DNA from: Cercis canadensis
Lineage: Eukaryota; Streptophyta; Magnoliopsida; Fabales; Fabaceae
Reading direction: 5' to 3'
Length of the DNA: 64,000 bases
Assembly (NCBI GenBank): GCA_003255065.1
Contig: QAOA01008791.1
Span: forward strand, 430,973 to 494,972
Shown here in pieces: positions 13,101-22,886 of this stretch; position 1 is the first letter of the stretch, and each line of letters begins with the position of its first letter. The position numbers were made by a program, and so were the translations under genes. Under the pieces are notes generated by a model. It saw only the letters and a list, made by a program, of their open reading frames with translations. It had not been told where the DNA came from and did not search any database.

Positions 13101-14455
13101 GATTAACACATGAAGGATGGTAAGCCTTCGGGCATCCCCTAATAAACACCAAAAAAACAATGAATTTGTAAACTGAACTTAGAAAAACAATAAATAGAGA
13201 GTCCATGCATAATAATTCACCTGCGGTCGCAAAGCACAAGCTCACCCCCGTCAAAGCAAATGAAACAAACATCCTCTTCCACTTTTTTTCTAGCTGGAAT
13301 TCTCCCAGTAGACTTGGAATTCTTCCCTCGCTTCCTTTTCCCACCGCTGATACTTCTACTTTGCTCCTCCGCCACCTCCATCTCCTCTGCCTCCTCAGCA
13401 TCTTCTGCTGTGTCAGCAGCATCCCCTTCCTCTTCCATCAAATCAGCTTCATTTGCCGCCTCAGTCTCTTCTGCCTCCCAGGCCTCTTCCTCCGTGCCAG
13501 CGGCATCTACCTCTTCTTCTGAGTCAACTGTAGCTTCTACCGAGCCCACCACCTTCAGCTCCTCTGCCACCTCCACCTCGTCGTCACCCTCCCTGATTTC
13601 ACCCTCCATGCTAGGCCCGTCTGCCTCAGCCTCATCCATCGTGCGAGCCACATTTCTCACGTCAGCTGTCTCCCTCCCCACTATCCTCTCCTCTGTCTCC
13701 ATCATCATATCTGGCAAGGTAGCCTCGTCTACCTCCTCTTCCACCTTTCTGGTCTCCACAGCCATGTCAGTCATATTGGTATCCTCTGCCACTCCCCTCT
13801 CGTCCACTCTGTCCTTCGCCTCCATGGTTTTATCTTCCATACCAATCCCATCTACGGCATCCACCACCGGGTCATCCAAATCCCTCTCCTCTGCCACTGA
13901 GCCAGATACGCCTATACCATTTCCCTCCTCTGCAGCCTCCGTCTTCAACGCTACGCTATCCTCAACTATCTCCTCCCTTGCTACATTAGCCGTATCCTCC
14001 CCTTCGCTAGTCACCTTCATTTCCGAGCCCTCATTAGTCAAATCGGCAATCTCTAACCCCCCGCTCTGAACTGCCTCCTCAGCCACCACCAACTCTTTCA
14101 CCGCTTCACCCATATCGGCTCCAACCACCACTTCCGTTGTCTCTGCCACTTCATCCACAACCTTGACCTTGTTTTCGACAACTTCCGCCTCATCCCTATT
14201 TTCCATGCTTGCGCGTGTACCCACGGCCTCACTCAACACACCTGCGATCATATCCTTCTCCTCCTCACCGGAGGCTGGTCCCAGTGGTGACACCACCGGC
14301 TCGTCTTCTCCTCCGACGTGTTGCAAATTTTCCAGCTCGGTCTGGCATTGTAGCGCAGTTGTTGAGAGCTCTTCTGGTGCATCAGAGGCGGTTACGGATT
14401 CTTGTTCGAGTGGAGGAAAAGGTTTACTCGGAGCTTCCTCTTCCTCGGCATCCAT
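4156..14455 (-). CDS. NERD: NERD-like protein: PHD, SWIB, Plus-3, GYF and CCCH domains, GW-rich
   Basis: Ten exons (read leftward): 14455-13221, 13138-13059, 11786-11599, 9869-8963, 8865-8738, 8300-8241, 8161-8111, 7596-7526, 6540-6386, 6290-4156; phases agree and give 1669 residues. Domains: Glu-rich N-terminus; PHD-type finger about 397-490 (CFICFDGGELVLC and following Cys/His pairs over three exons); SWIB about 612-689; Plus-3 about 749-880; GYF about 1099-1154 (WHYQDPSGKVQGPF, GYF); Trp-Gly-rich part about 1480-1610; C-terminal CCCH finger (C-X7-C-X5-C-X3-H) ending at the stop. This order is that of Arabidopsis NERD (zinc finger CCCH protein 19), a nuclear histone H3- and AGO2-binding protein of RNA-directed DNA methylation. 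The GW motifs are the expected Argonaute hook. Intron 8 is AT-AC. The introns hold a tandem duplication and two single-N junctions. Confidence 0.93.
6541..7525 (-). other. U12-type AT-AC intron of the NERD-like gene
   Basis: On the gene strand the exon ends AAAAGA and the intron begins ATATCCTTT, the exact minor-spliceosome 5' splice consensus. The intron ends TCCTTGACTTAGTCTCAC: a branch-site match (TCCTTRAC) with the branch A 12 bases before the 3' exon, and AC as terminal dinucleotide. Joining here restores the frame to read KELRECVEKLQ. Reading past the boundary stops within 11 codons, and no GT donor nearby gives the right phase. Confidence 0.92.
6774..7031. repeat. 129-base tandem duplication inside the AT-AC intron
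   Basis: The stretch beginning CATGTAAAGTATCACC is repeated directly with a period of 129 bases (6774-6902, 6903-7031), with only a base or so of difference. No N separates the copies, so it may be a true recent duplication. Confidence 0.85.
9951..10272. repeat. Direct duplication around a single N (probable contig overlap)
   Basis: About 158 bases ending ...AAACAAAGCA (to 10108) are repeated almost exactly from about 10112 on, with one N at 10109 between them. It lies in intron 3 of the NERD-like gene. Best read as two overlapping contig ends placed side by side. Confidence 0.85.
12951..12980. other. Homopolymer junction: C run, single N, A run
   Basis: About 15 C, an N at 12966, then about 15 A, in intron 2 of the NERD-like gene. 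Probably a sequencing or assembly break; open frames crossing it are not meaningful. Confidence 0.7.
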
Positions 14456-14760
14456 GGTAGATAATTGAAATTGGGAATTGAAATCCCTAGGATTTTAAGC
14501 TCGACTTCTTGATCAATTTATTTCCTTCAATCTTTTCGAGTCTCTCAAACGAATGGATTGTAGCCCAGAGTTCGCAGAGAACAGAACTTATTGCATAGAG
14601 GGGAGTTTTTCTTCGGGTGTGAGTGCTTTGATATTGAAAGACCAAAATAGCCATACAACCGACTCAAAATTTTGATCTTGCCTTTTGAGCCTAGTGCCCT
14701 AAGGCTTTGTCATGGGCCTCATGGATTTTGCTGCCGGACTAATCCACGATGAGCCCAGCA
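14456..14760 (-). promoter_or_regulatory. 5'UTR and promoter region of the NERD-like gene
   Basis: Sequence directly upstream of the NERD start. A TGGGCC element (14713-14718) and a nearby GAGCCCAG are of the site II type (TGGGCY) common in promoters of housekeeping plant genes. No clear TATA box was seen. Confidence 0.4.
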
Positions 14761-15489
14761 AGTTCGGGCTGCCGTTTAGTTGTGCGACCCAGAGCATCTT
14801 TTTTTTTTTTTTAATTCAATANTTTTTTTTTTTTAAATGCAATACAAGACCAAATAAATAAATAAAATATCATATCATGATTTGGTAAATTGATAATAAT
14901 ACCATTTTCGGTTTTTTCAAAAATGACTTCTGTTTTACAAACTTCTTCATAAAATTTAAAATTAAATAAATAGAAAAAAAAATTAAAAGAGAAGAACTTA
15001 AGATTGAAAGTAATTTATTTTGAAGAACAGTTTTCTTTTTTAGTACAAGGAAGCTTTTCATTATCAACGCAAAACAGAAAGTAATTAATGGCCGCGAAAA
15101 ACACCTGGACTATATTTTCTGATGTTTCTCTTTGAATTGTGATGAAAATTATTCCTTAAAAAGACATACTTGCATTTTCAAATATGATTCTTTTCCAAAG
15201 AAAAGACTTTCTTAATTATACAAATAAATGGTTTCTTAGCTTCAAAAAAAATATGTTTCTTCCTATGTTACATGTTACTGGTATGAGTTTCGTAATTAGT
15301 ACCATACGAAATGCAAGAACAACAATTTTTACCTACCTCATATGTGTGTATTTGTGTGTATACACATATATACATATATAACAAAGAGGAGTTCATTTTT
15401 CAATAGGAGTTGAAACTATATAATTACCTCAAAAGTGGCTGAAAAAACTAAGTTCAAACTTCTTAAATATATTTCAATGTATAAAGTTC
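14761..15489. other. Intergenic, low complexity
   Basis: AT-rich with T and A runs and a single N at 14822 between two T runs (a likely assembly joint). No gene recognised. Confidence 0.5.
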
Positions 15490-15860
15490 TCTGATTGATA
15501 ATTTCACCGTTCAGATTGAAGAGTTACTTCTTTTGAACATTCCCCACAAAATTTTTACTCTATCTAATGGTGACTGAATTTAGGTTTGCAATTAGATGAA
15601 AACTTCTAATTTTGATATTTTGGGTTAAATCCTACTGTTAAATCGAGCTAAAATTTTGTGAATAGATTCACAAGACATAAATATTCAATCTGAACAGTGA
15701 GATTGTGAATTGAAATAATTTACACTAGACTTAAGAAATGACGAAAATACCAAAATTACACATTTTATGAATATATAAATTCACTAAAATGTTCTCTTTT
15801 AAACAAAAAAGACCAAAAAGTTCAAGTTGTTAAAATAGGATGACCAAAATTATAATTAAG
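15490..15860. mobile_element. Foldback (MITE-like) element, left arm truncated
   Basis: Two arms around about 15490-15610 and 15620-15720 are inverted copies (CTCTGATTGATAATTTCACC.. against ..GAACAGTGAGATTGTGAATT). A further right extension, ACACATTTTATGAATATA.. to ..CAAAATTATAATTAAGCC, matches the end of the larger copy at 44844-45375. The matching outer left arm is missing here. Confidence 0.6.
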
Positions 15861-15881
15861 CCTATTTATTATTCATTAGTT

Positions 15882-16345
15882 TAAATGTACTAAATATTCC
15901 TATAGTTTGGGACAAATTTTAAATCAGATCTCTATAGTTTGAAATTTTTTTAATTGAGTCATTACTATCACCCACAATTATAACTCCGTTAGTTTAGTAC
16001 TCACATAGCAAACAACTAGTCTATGTGACAATAAAAGAAATTGACGTGTCACCAAAATGACCCAAAAATTGTCACATTTTATTTTTACCAACTTCAAACT
16101 TCAAGATAAAAGATTATGAGGTGACAATTTGTGTCATTTTAGTACCATATAAACTTCTTTTATTGCTATATAAATAAGTCATTTGTCATGTGAGCAATAA
16201 ACTGATGAAGTTATAAATGAGGGTGACGGCAAGAACTCAATTAAAAAAATTTCATACTATAACGATCCCAAAGAAGAAGAAAAAAACTATAAGAACCTAA
16301 TTTAAAATTCATCTAAACTATAGAGACCTACAATACATTTAAATC
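15882..16345. mobile_element. Foldback MITE-like element
   Basis: The left arm (AATGTACTAAATATTCCTAT.. CTATAGTTTG.. AATTGAGTCATTAC) is mirrored by the right arm (..GAACTCAATTAAAAAAATTT.. AACTATAGAGACCTACAATA). The whole can fold on itself. No coding sequence. Superfamily not determined. Confidence 0.6.
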
Positions 16346-17085
16346 TTATTTATTTGATGTTATCAATTTCAAAATTTATAATTTTAGCTACCAAAGTACT
16401 GCAAAGACTTTGATAATAACAAATCGAAAAGCTATCATCAAGTGTGATATTATGAGTTAATTTTAGGATTATGCGATGACTAGAGTCTTAAACCAGCCTA
16501 GATCGAACCAGAATATAACAAAAAAAAAAAGAGGAACAAGAAGAAGAAGAAAGAAGGTAGNAAAAAAAAGAGGAACAAGAAGAAGAAGAAGAAAGAAGGT
16601 AGGAGAAGAAGATGCAATCCCTGACCAATTTAACGCTACCATATGAAACAGACATGCCATAAAAGAGAGGCGCAAGTGGTGACATCTCCGATGGCTTCAT
16701 CCCGATAAAACCAATGGCACATGTATTCAAATACCATGCCATTTCAATAAGATACGACAAATTAGGATTTATTAGTTTACTCACATTGTAACATCAAACT
16801 ATGTTAAACATAACAAATAGCCTCATCGAATAATACAAACCATTCAATATCATATCTCTTATCAGTACCAATCTTTTTATTCCAAGCATAAGCACAAACA
16901 TAAATACTAAAAGGACAATAGATCCACATCACTGTCATGCCTCGACCACGTAAAAGATCAAAACCAACACATACACTATCAAGATTCATTGAGAAGTTCA
17001 TCCAAAATGGATTGAGCAAGCTATGCTCAGAGAAAATCATAATAGAAAGAAATTTCTATAACCTTAGCACCACAACTTACGTCCA
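16346..17085. other. 3' flank of the zinc-knuckle gene, with a small N-linked duplication
   Basis: An AAG-rich stretch of about 40 bases (16520-16560) is repeated at 16562-16601 with a single N at 16561 between the copies. The rest is AT-rich and includes the 3'UTR of the leftward zinc-knuckle gene. Open frames over the N are artefacts. Confidence 0.5.
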
Positions 17086-19291
17086 TCAGTACCTCCTGGA
17101 GTAGCGATCCATATAGCGACCTGAAGGGCACTCATATGCCAGATGTCCTCGTCCTCCACAATTGTGACAGATCATCAACGGCCCCATGCATTCCCTACTG
17201 ATGTGACCCAATTGCTGGCAGTTCCTGCATACAATGTCTCGGAAACCACTGCCACGAATCCCACCACCCCCACCCCCGCCACCGNNNNNNNNNNNNNNNN
17301 NNNNNNNNNNNNNNNCCACCCCCGCCACCGCCACCGCCACCACCACCACCACCACCACTGCGATCTCCTAGAACATTGGCTTTTGGACACTGTCTAGCAA
17401 CATGCCCAGATACATTGCACAAGTTGCAGATGGGATCATTTTGACAATCTCTTGCCAGATGGCCTGTTTTCCTACAGTTGTTACATGCCTTCTCATTTGT
17501 ACAGTCTGCCGCAATGTGGCCCTGCTTATAACAGTTGTTGCACAATCTTAAGTCCCCTGGAGGCATTGGAGGGGCTGTGCACTCTCTAGCACGATGTCCA
17601 GCTTTACCACAGGTATGGCAAATACCCTCATTTGGACAGTTGCTGGCCATGTGGCCAGGTTCTCGACAATTCCAGCACAGCGATTTTGTGGTGCATTCAG
17701 AAGCAATGTGCCTGATCAAATATTTAAAGGCAGAATCATAAACGCTAGCCACAGAAATTAGAAGGCATGTTAACATGAGTAAATTTACCATATACCCATC
17801 ATCAGATACAATGTAAACTGACATTCCTGACTTATGACCAAAATCAGATAAGCTTCTTTTTGCTTCAAGATTCAAGATTGTAGATTTGAAAGTATAAACA
17901 TCAGACAACTCAAGTTTCATACTTAGCTTTATAAAAGAGCTAATGAAGTCAACCAAATGTTAAGCCTTTCGATCAACATTCTACACTCCAGCATGGGTAA
18001 GAGAAAGAGAGGGAACTAATAATGAAGTCATGAAGTTGATAAAGGTATGCATTGAAGAACAAAAAGGTGACATGTATAGATATTTCCTCATTATATAGAG
18101 ATCCATCAGAAAATATGTCAGTCTTAGTTTGAAATTCTTCAACCTAACTGGTATAACCAAATCAAAAACCAACAAAGCATAGATAAAAAATTGCAGGGCA
18201 GATGGCAGCATTAGATCCAATAATTAACTCCACATAAGGAAATGTAATAAGGCAAGGTCCGGATTAAAGAACCAATGAGAAAGACCAACTTCCACTAAGT
18301 ATCAAAAAGAGACTTTTTTCTAAATTATAGGTCATGTTCACTACCTGGAACTAAAATACTCCATAAGTGAGCAGAATATCAGTAAGTTGAATGTTCAATT
18401 CAGAAGAAACAGAGAATAAGTTCTGTACCCGGGGAGGCCACAATTGTGGCAAATTGCAACATTTGGGCATTCTCTAGCATAATGACCCGGCCTTTTGCAG
18501 TTCTTGCACAAATTGTCTCGGCTGACAACAAAATCAAATTACAGTTAACATCATGAGAATATTCTAAAAGTAAATGCCTTGGTGTAGATCAACTTGGTCT
18601 ATAATCCGCTAAAAATTCCAACGAATTACTTGACATGTTTGAAAGAAGGCAAAATACATAATTAAAACTCTGGCATAATCAGAGCAGCAGACAAAGAGAT
18701 TAAGACAACACAACATAAAAACACACTGAAACTCCGCCATTCCATCTGATTTCAAAAATAGGTAAAATGACCTGAAATAACATATCCCTTCCACCCCCTC
18801 CTTTTAAAATCCCCACTCCAAACTTATTACTCGAGGATTCTATGGACTTCATATATGCTCAGACATAATTATGAAAATTTCATGCACAACTAAAGATTAC
18901 AGAGAGAGAGAGAAGGGAGGGGGAACATACTTTTAAAGAGTTTAACACATATATTAAATTTTTACTTCTGCATAAGCTAGTTCAGTCATAATGACTATAG
19001 AATCCACTTTAATGATCATCAACTCATACTTAAGGTTTAACAAATAAAATAATAAAGATCCAAAGGCTCTTCTAGCAAAACATAGTTACAACTTTCTTTG
19101 GCTTCCCTAGCCTGTACATTAAGTAGACAAATCAAACAGTAAATAAATAGTTAAAATCCAGAAAACCTGAAACCCCGACGTGTATCTCTCCTGTAAGGTG
19201 CATCACGATAGGAAAATCGATCAGATCGGATCTTACGATCCATTGGGCTCCTGCTCCTGCTTCTGCTCCGGCTTCTGCTGTCTGAACTCAT
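17086..19291 (-). CDS. CCHC zinc-knuckle protein of the CNBP type, nine knuckles (contains assembly gap)
   Basis: Three coding exons: 19291-19167, 18521-18429, 17711-17086, phases consistent. The N-terminus is an SR-like stretch (SRSRSRSRSRSP), followed by basic and aromatic residues. Nine C-X2-C-X4-H-X4-C knuckles follow, the first CKNCKRPGHYAREC and the last CHNCGGRGHLAYEC. Seven precede and two follow a glycine-rich linker that contains 31 Ns (17285-17315), so linker length and frame across it are unknown. The protein ends MDRYSRRY. CCHC knuckles bind single-stranded RNA and DNA; animal CNBP acts in translation and G-quadruplex unfolding. The plant relative is a zinc knuckle family protein of uncertain role. 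The 5'UTR probably has its own intron (donor CAG/GTTCTT at about 20294), not proven here. Confidence 0.9.
17285..17315. other. Assembly gap in the Gly-rich linker
   Basis: 31 Ns flanked on both sides by CCACC repeats (glycine GGN codons on the coding strand). The microsatellite-like repeat probably prevented assembly. Confidence 0.95.
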
Positions 19292-20560
19292 TTTCAAAAT
19301 TTACCTTCCCTAACTTCCACCACAACTGATCAGCAAAACCACCTCCACCACTACCAACACCACTAGCCGCCGCCTCCTCCCTGTCCACATCACAACCACA
19401 CATCCAAGATCATCCATATGCCAAACCAAACCCCTCACTTCCCCTTCAAAATAGAAAAACCCCCAACAGTAAAGAGTATGCATTTTCAACAAGCAATCCT
19501 TCTCACAACAAACAAACATCACTTTACTCAGCACCCAAAGAATTGATAACAAGTCCCTGGCCACATCCTTCATATTATTCACGTACTTCTCACAAATAAT
19601 AACATTCCCGACATAGGACCAAGTGTAGATAAGAATATGGAAAGGATATCAGTCCAACCTTTCAGCAACTAAACTACCCTGGCAAGGATCAATGAATAAG
19701 CTAGAATAGGTGAAGATGCAATAGGCAGACCAGCTGGTTTTTCTCACATAGATAAACAAAACCTTCTCCTACAACATTCACTTTCTTCCTGTTTTATATC
19801 ACAGCCAGTGTATTCAAATCACCAGATTCCCACAATCCATTAAAAGCAAATTATGGCCCTCACAGTGATTGGAATCAAGCAATGAGTAGAGCAGCAAACA
19901 GTTGTGAGGGGATAATAAACACGACACTGATACATAATTTTCCCAAGATTCTTCATCTTCTCTAGATATCATTACCCATTTAGTGCGGAAACACACACAA
20001 AAAATGAATATAAATTCGCCGTATCCCATCTATGAGACCTATAAAATTTGCAAATCTCAATAGGACCCTACAAAACCTAAGCACAGAGACAATTCAACAG
20101 AAAATCACTGAAACGACATTTAATCAAGGTGATAATAAAACCCCAGACATCAATCTCTGTAAATGGGGTAACCCATCAAATCTATATCCTCAAAGCGATA
20201 CATGAAAGCAAAAGCTGAAGATTAACCCTAACCCTAACAAAGCGGAATCAAAATGAAACAAGAATGAAGCTAAAGGGACGGTTAGGGAAAGAACCTGAGC
20301 TATGCTACGGCCAGTAACGGTCTTTCAGGTGTTTAACAGCGGCTTCCACGGCTACGAGCAAAGGAATGATAGGACACAAAACAAAGTGAGAAGATGTGAA
20401 TTCGGGGAAGAGAAGCCGCAAGTATAGTCAGATTCGCCCCGGTACTAGATTTGAGTTTTAGAACTCCGATAAAGGCCCATCCAATATCGTCATTTATTTC
20501 ACATTTATTTTATTTCCTACCGTAATGAAGCCCATTTAGATTATGGTCCATGAGGCCCAG
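19292..20560 (-). promoter_or_regulatory. 5' leader and promoter of the zinc-knuckle gene, telo-box and GGCCCA elements
   Basis: A telomere-like AACCCTAACCCTAAC (20224-20238) sits in the probable 5'UTR intron. GGCCCAT (20474-20480) and GGCCCA (20554-20559) lie further upstream. Telo-box plus site II combinations are known from plant genes for ribosomal proteins and cell proliferation. A splice donor-like CAG/GTTCTTTCCC at about 20294 suggests a 5'UTR intron of about 1 kb. Confidence 0.5.
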
Positions 20561-20659
20561 CTTAGCATGCCACTGCGCACTTGAATTTTCATTTTCGTTT
20601 GAATAAATACTGCATCCCCAAGCCCACACCAAAAGAAAAATCATTTCTATATATATTAC

Positions 20660-20875
20660 ACATTATTATAGGGAGGTTTTTTAAATATTTTATTGTATAT
20701 TATATTACATAAGAATAGTCAATGTGTGTATGACATGTATACAGATTAACTGTTTTTAAGTTTGTTTGAAAAAATAAGATAAATTAAATTTATATCAAAT
20801 AAAATATGAAAATTACGTATGTTTGTCACGTCAGTGTAATATGACATTCACATGTAAAATCATAGAATCTCCCTT
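20660..20875 (-). repeat. AT-rich dispersed repeat, copy A (inverted)
   Basis: Its reverse complement matches 22319-22530 along about 210 bases (blocks GATTCTATGAT, TGACGTGACAAA, ACAAACTTAAAAA, ACATGTCAT). It lies inverted relative to that copy. Identity unknown. Confidence 0.6.
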
Positions 20876-21213
20876 ATTATATATATTTAAAAATATTAGA
20901 AACCCAATTTTTATGTTTAAGAGATATTTAGTAGATAATTTTATGATATAATCAAAGTTTTCTTGCTTAAGCAATTGAAACAAAATAAAAAGGTAAGCAC
21001 ACATAGCACAATTGATTAATGATTTATCAAAATGGTTGATCTTAAGTTCAAATATTCATTCCCTCATGTCTCCAACAATAAAATCTAACTATATCTATTT
21101 ATGATTAAAAAATAAAAACCAAAAAAACTAAAAGTTCATATTTTTTAAGAGAGACACATAATAATAAAAAATATGAAGCTCAAACAAATTTTTGATCCCC
21201 TAACTTTGAAAAA

Positions 21214-21895
21214 ATTTAATTTTGTTCCTCTAGTTCCAATGGTGACAATATTATACTAGTGATTTTAGAGTTGTAAAAATGTAATTTTTATCTAAATTGT
21301 TGCCGCTTGCCACTCATTTTTTGATGGATTGTGAAAACATGGCAAGAAGTTTTATGAGATGAAACTGGAAATAACAAATAATGTGATGATAATATAACAA
21401 TGACATGGCACACATATTATCATCCACATAAACAATGTGTCAATTGTCATTGCCATGTTAATGCCACGTCAATATGCAAGGGGGCATTTGTTAAGGGAAA
21501 AGACTAAAATGCTCCAATCTAAAAATTACAAGAATAATATTATCAAAACGGAGTNAATTTAATTTTGTTCCTCTAGTTCCAATGGTGACAATATTATACT
21601 AGTGATTTTAGAGTTGTAAAAATGTAATTTTTATCTAGATTGTTGCCGCTTGCCACTCATTTTTTGATGGATTGTGAAAACATGGCAAGAATTTTTATGA
21701 GATGAAACTGGAAATAACAAATAATGTGATGATAATATAACAATGACATGGCACACATATTATCATCCACATAAACAATGTGTCAATTGTCATTGCCATG
21801 TTAATGCCACGTCAATATGCAAGGGGGCATTTGTTAAGGGAAAAGACTAAAATGCTCCAATCTAAAAATTACAAGAATAATATTATCAAAACGGA
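21214..21895. repeat. 341-base direct duplication around a single N
   Basis: About 341 bases (21214-21554) are repeated at 21556-21895, separated by a single N at 21555. Two base differences were noticed (TCTAAATTG/TCTAGATTG and AAGAAG/AAGAAT). Likely unmerged ends of two contigs, perhaps from two haplotypes. Confidence 0.85.
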
Positions 21896-22092
21896 GTAAC
21901 CAATTTTTATTTTTTTTTATCAAAACTGAAATTTTTGTGACCAAATTGAAGCTGTTTAAAGGATAGAAATATCAAAACTAAAAAGTATATTTAAGCCATA
22001 ATATAATAAAAAGTCAAATTAAAACATGTAAATTATTCGTAGCTAAAAAAAACATGTATATTATCTAGTATGAGTAGAAAGATATAATTTTA

Positions 22093-22274
22093 ACCCAAGG
22101 GTTGTGGCTCAATTGGCAATGCAGGCTAAGTATGTGGGAAGAGCTAAATGATCGATCCCCACGAAACATACCTTTGGAGGGGTGAGGAGCTTTAACTATG
22201 ACTAAACCCCGAACATAATTAGTCTCGTCCCAGTAATAGAGAAGGGATACATGGGTTCATACAAAAAAAAAAAA
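22093..22274 (+). mobile_element. tRNA-derived SINE with 13-base target duplication
   Basis: Box A-like TGGCTCAATTGG and box B-like GATCGATCCCC lie at a pol III promoter spacing, and the element ends in an A run. The 13-base AGATATAATTTTA stands directly on both sides (22080-22092 and 22275-22287), a perfect target-site duplication. It lies in the spacer between the zinc-knuckle and FMP32-like genes. Confidence 0.88.
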
Positions 22275-22318
22275 AGATATAATTTTATTGAGATAGGTAT
22301 AATATTTGATTTTATATA

Positions 22319-22530
22319 CGTGGATTCTATAATACTACATAAATATGTCATACTACATTGACGTGTCAAATATACATAATTTTTATATTTTATTAGATAT
22401 AAAATATAATTTATTTTAATTTTTAAACAAACTTAAAAATATTTAACTTATACACATGTTATTCATTTATTAGCTATTTTTATGTAGTATAATATATTAT
22501 ATAAATACTAAAAATATGTAAGAAACTTCC
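22319..22530 (+). repeat. AT-rich dispersed repeat, copy B
   Basis: Matches the reverse complement of 20660-20875 and, in part, 48350-48500 (shared TTTTATATTTTATTAGATAT). It ends about 350 bases before the start of the FMP32-like gene. Confidence 0.6.
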
Positions 22531-22886
22531 TTTTATATATCAAGTTAAAAGAATTTGTTTTGTAATTATTTTCAGGTATATCACGTAAAAACTAACCAAA
22601 TAACGAAGTGTATTTAAAACGTTGTAATCTGTAAAAGAAAAGGAAAACCACTAATTAAAAAGGGTATTGCGAACTACGCCTGGAGTTTTGGGCAAGCAAC
22701 CGCGTTAAAGAAGATATTGAACTATATTACAAGCCCAATCTCTTGGGTTTTATGCCGCCTTCTTCCATTTTATCGGTCACCTATTTTCCGTTCCAAACTT
22801 TCCCGCTTTGCTGTTATTGACTTGCGAATCTTAATTGGTTGATCGCCTGAATTTACCCTTATAGATCTCAGTGCAGGGTTTGATCA
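22531..22886 (+). promoter_or_regulatory. Promoter and 5'UTR region of the FMP32-like gene
   Basis: A fairly GC-richer stretch before the start codon, with AGCCCAAT (about 22733) and a possible TGGGTTTTAT. No clear TATA box. The start codon context is CAATGGCG. Confidence 0.35.

Noticed and set aside
13260-14069. 269-codon Ser-rich open frame on the plus strand
   Set aside because: It is the reverse strand of the Glu-rich, low-stop first exon of the NERD-like gene; biased composition (Glu codons read backwards) explains it.
16469-16784. Overlapping leftward frames with Ser/Leu runs
   Set aside because: They read through an AAG microsatellite and a single N joint; no domain.
17143-17397. His-rich open frame across the N gap
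   Set aside because: Reverse strand of the glycine-codon repeat in the zinc-knuckle gene and crosses Ns.
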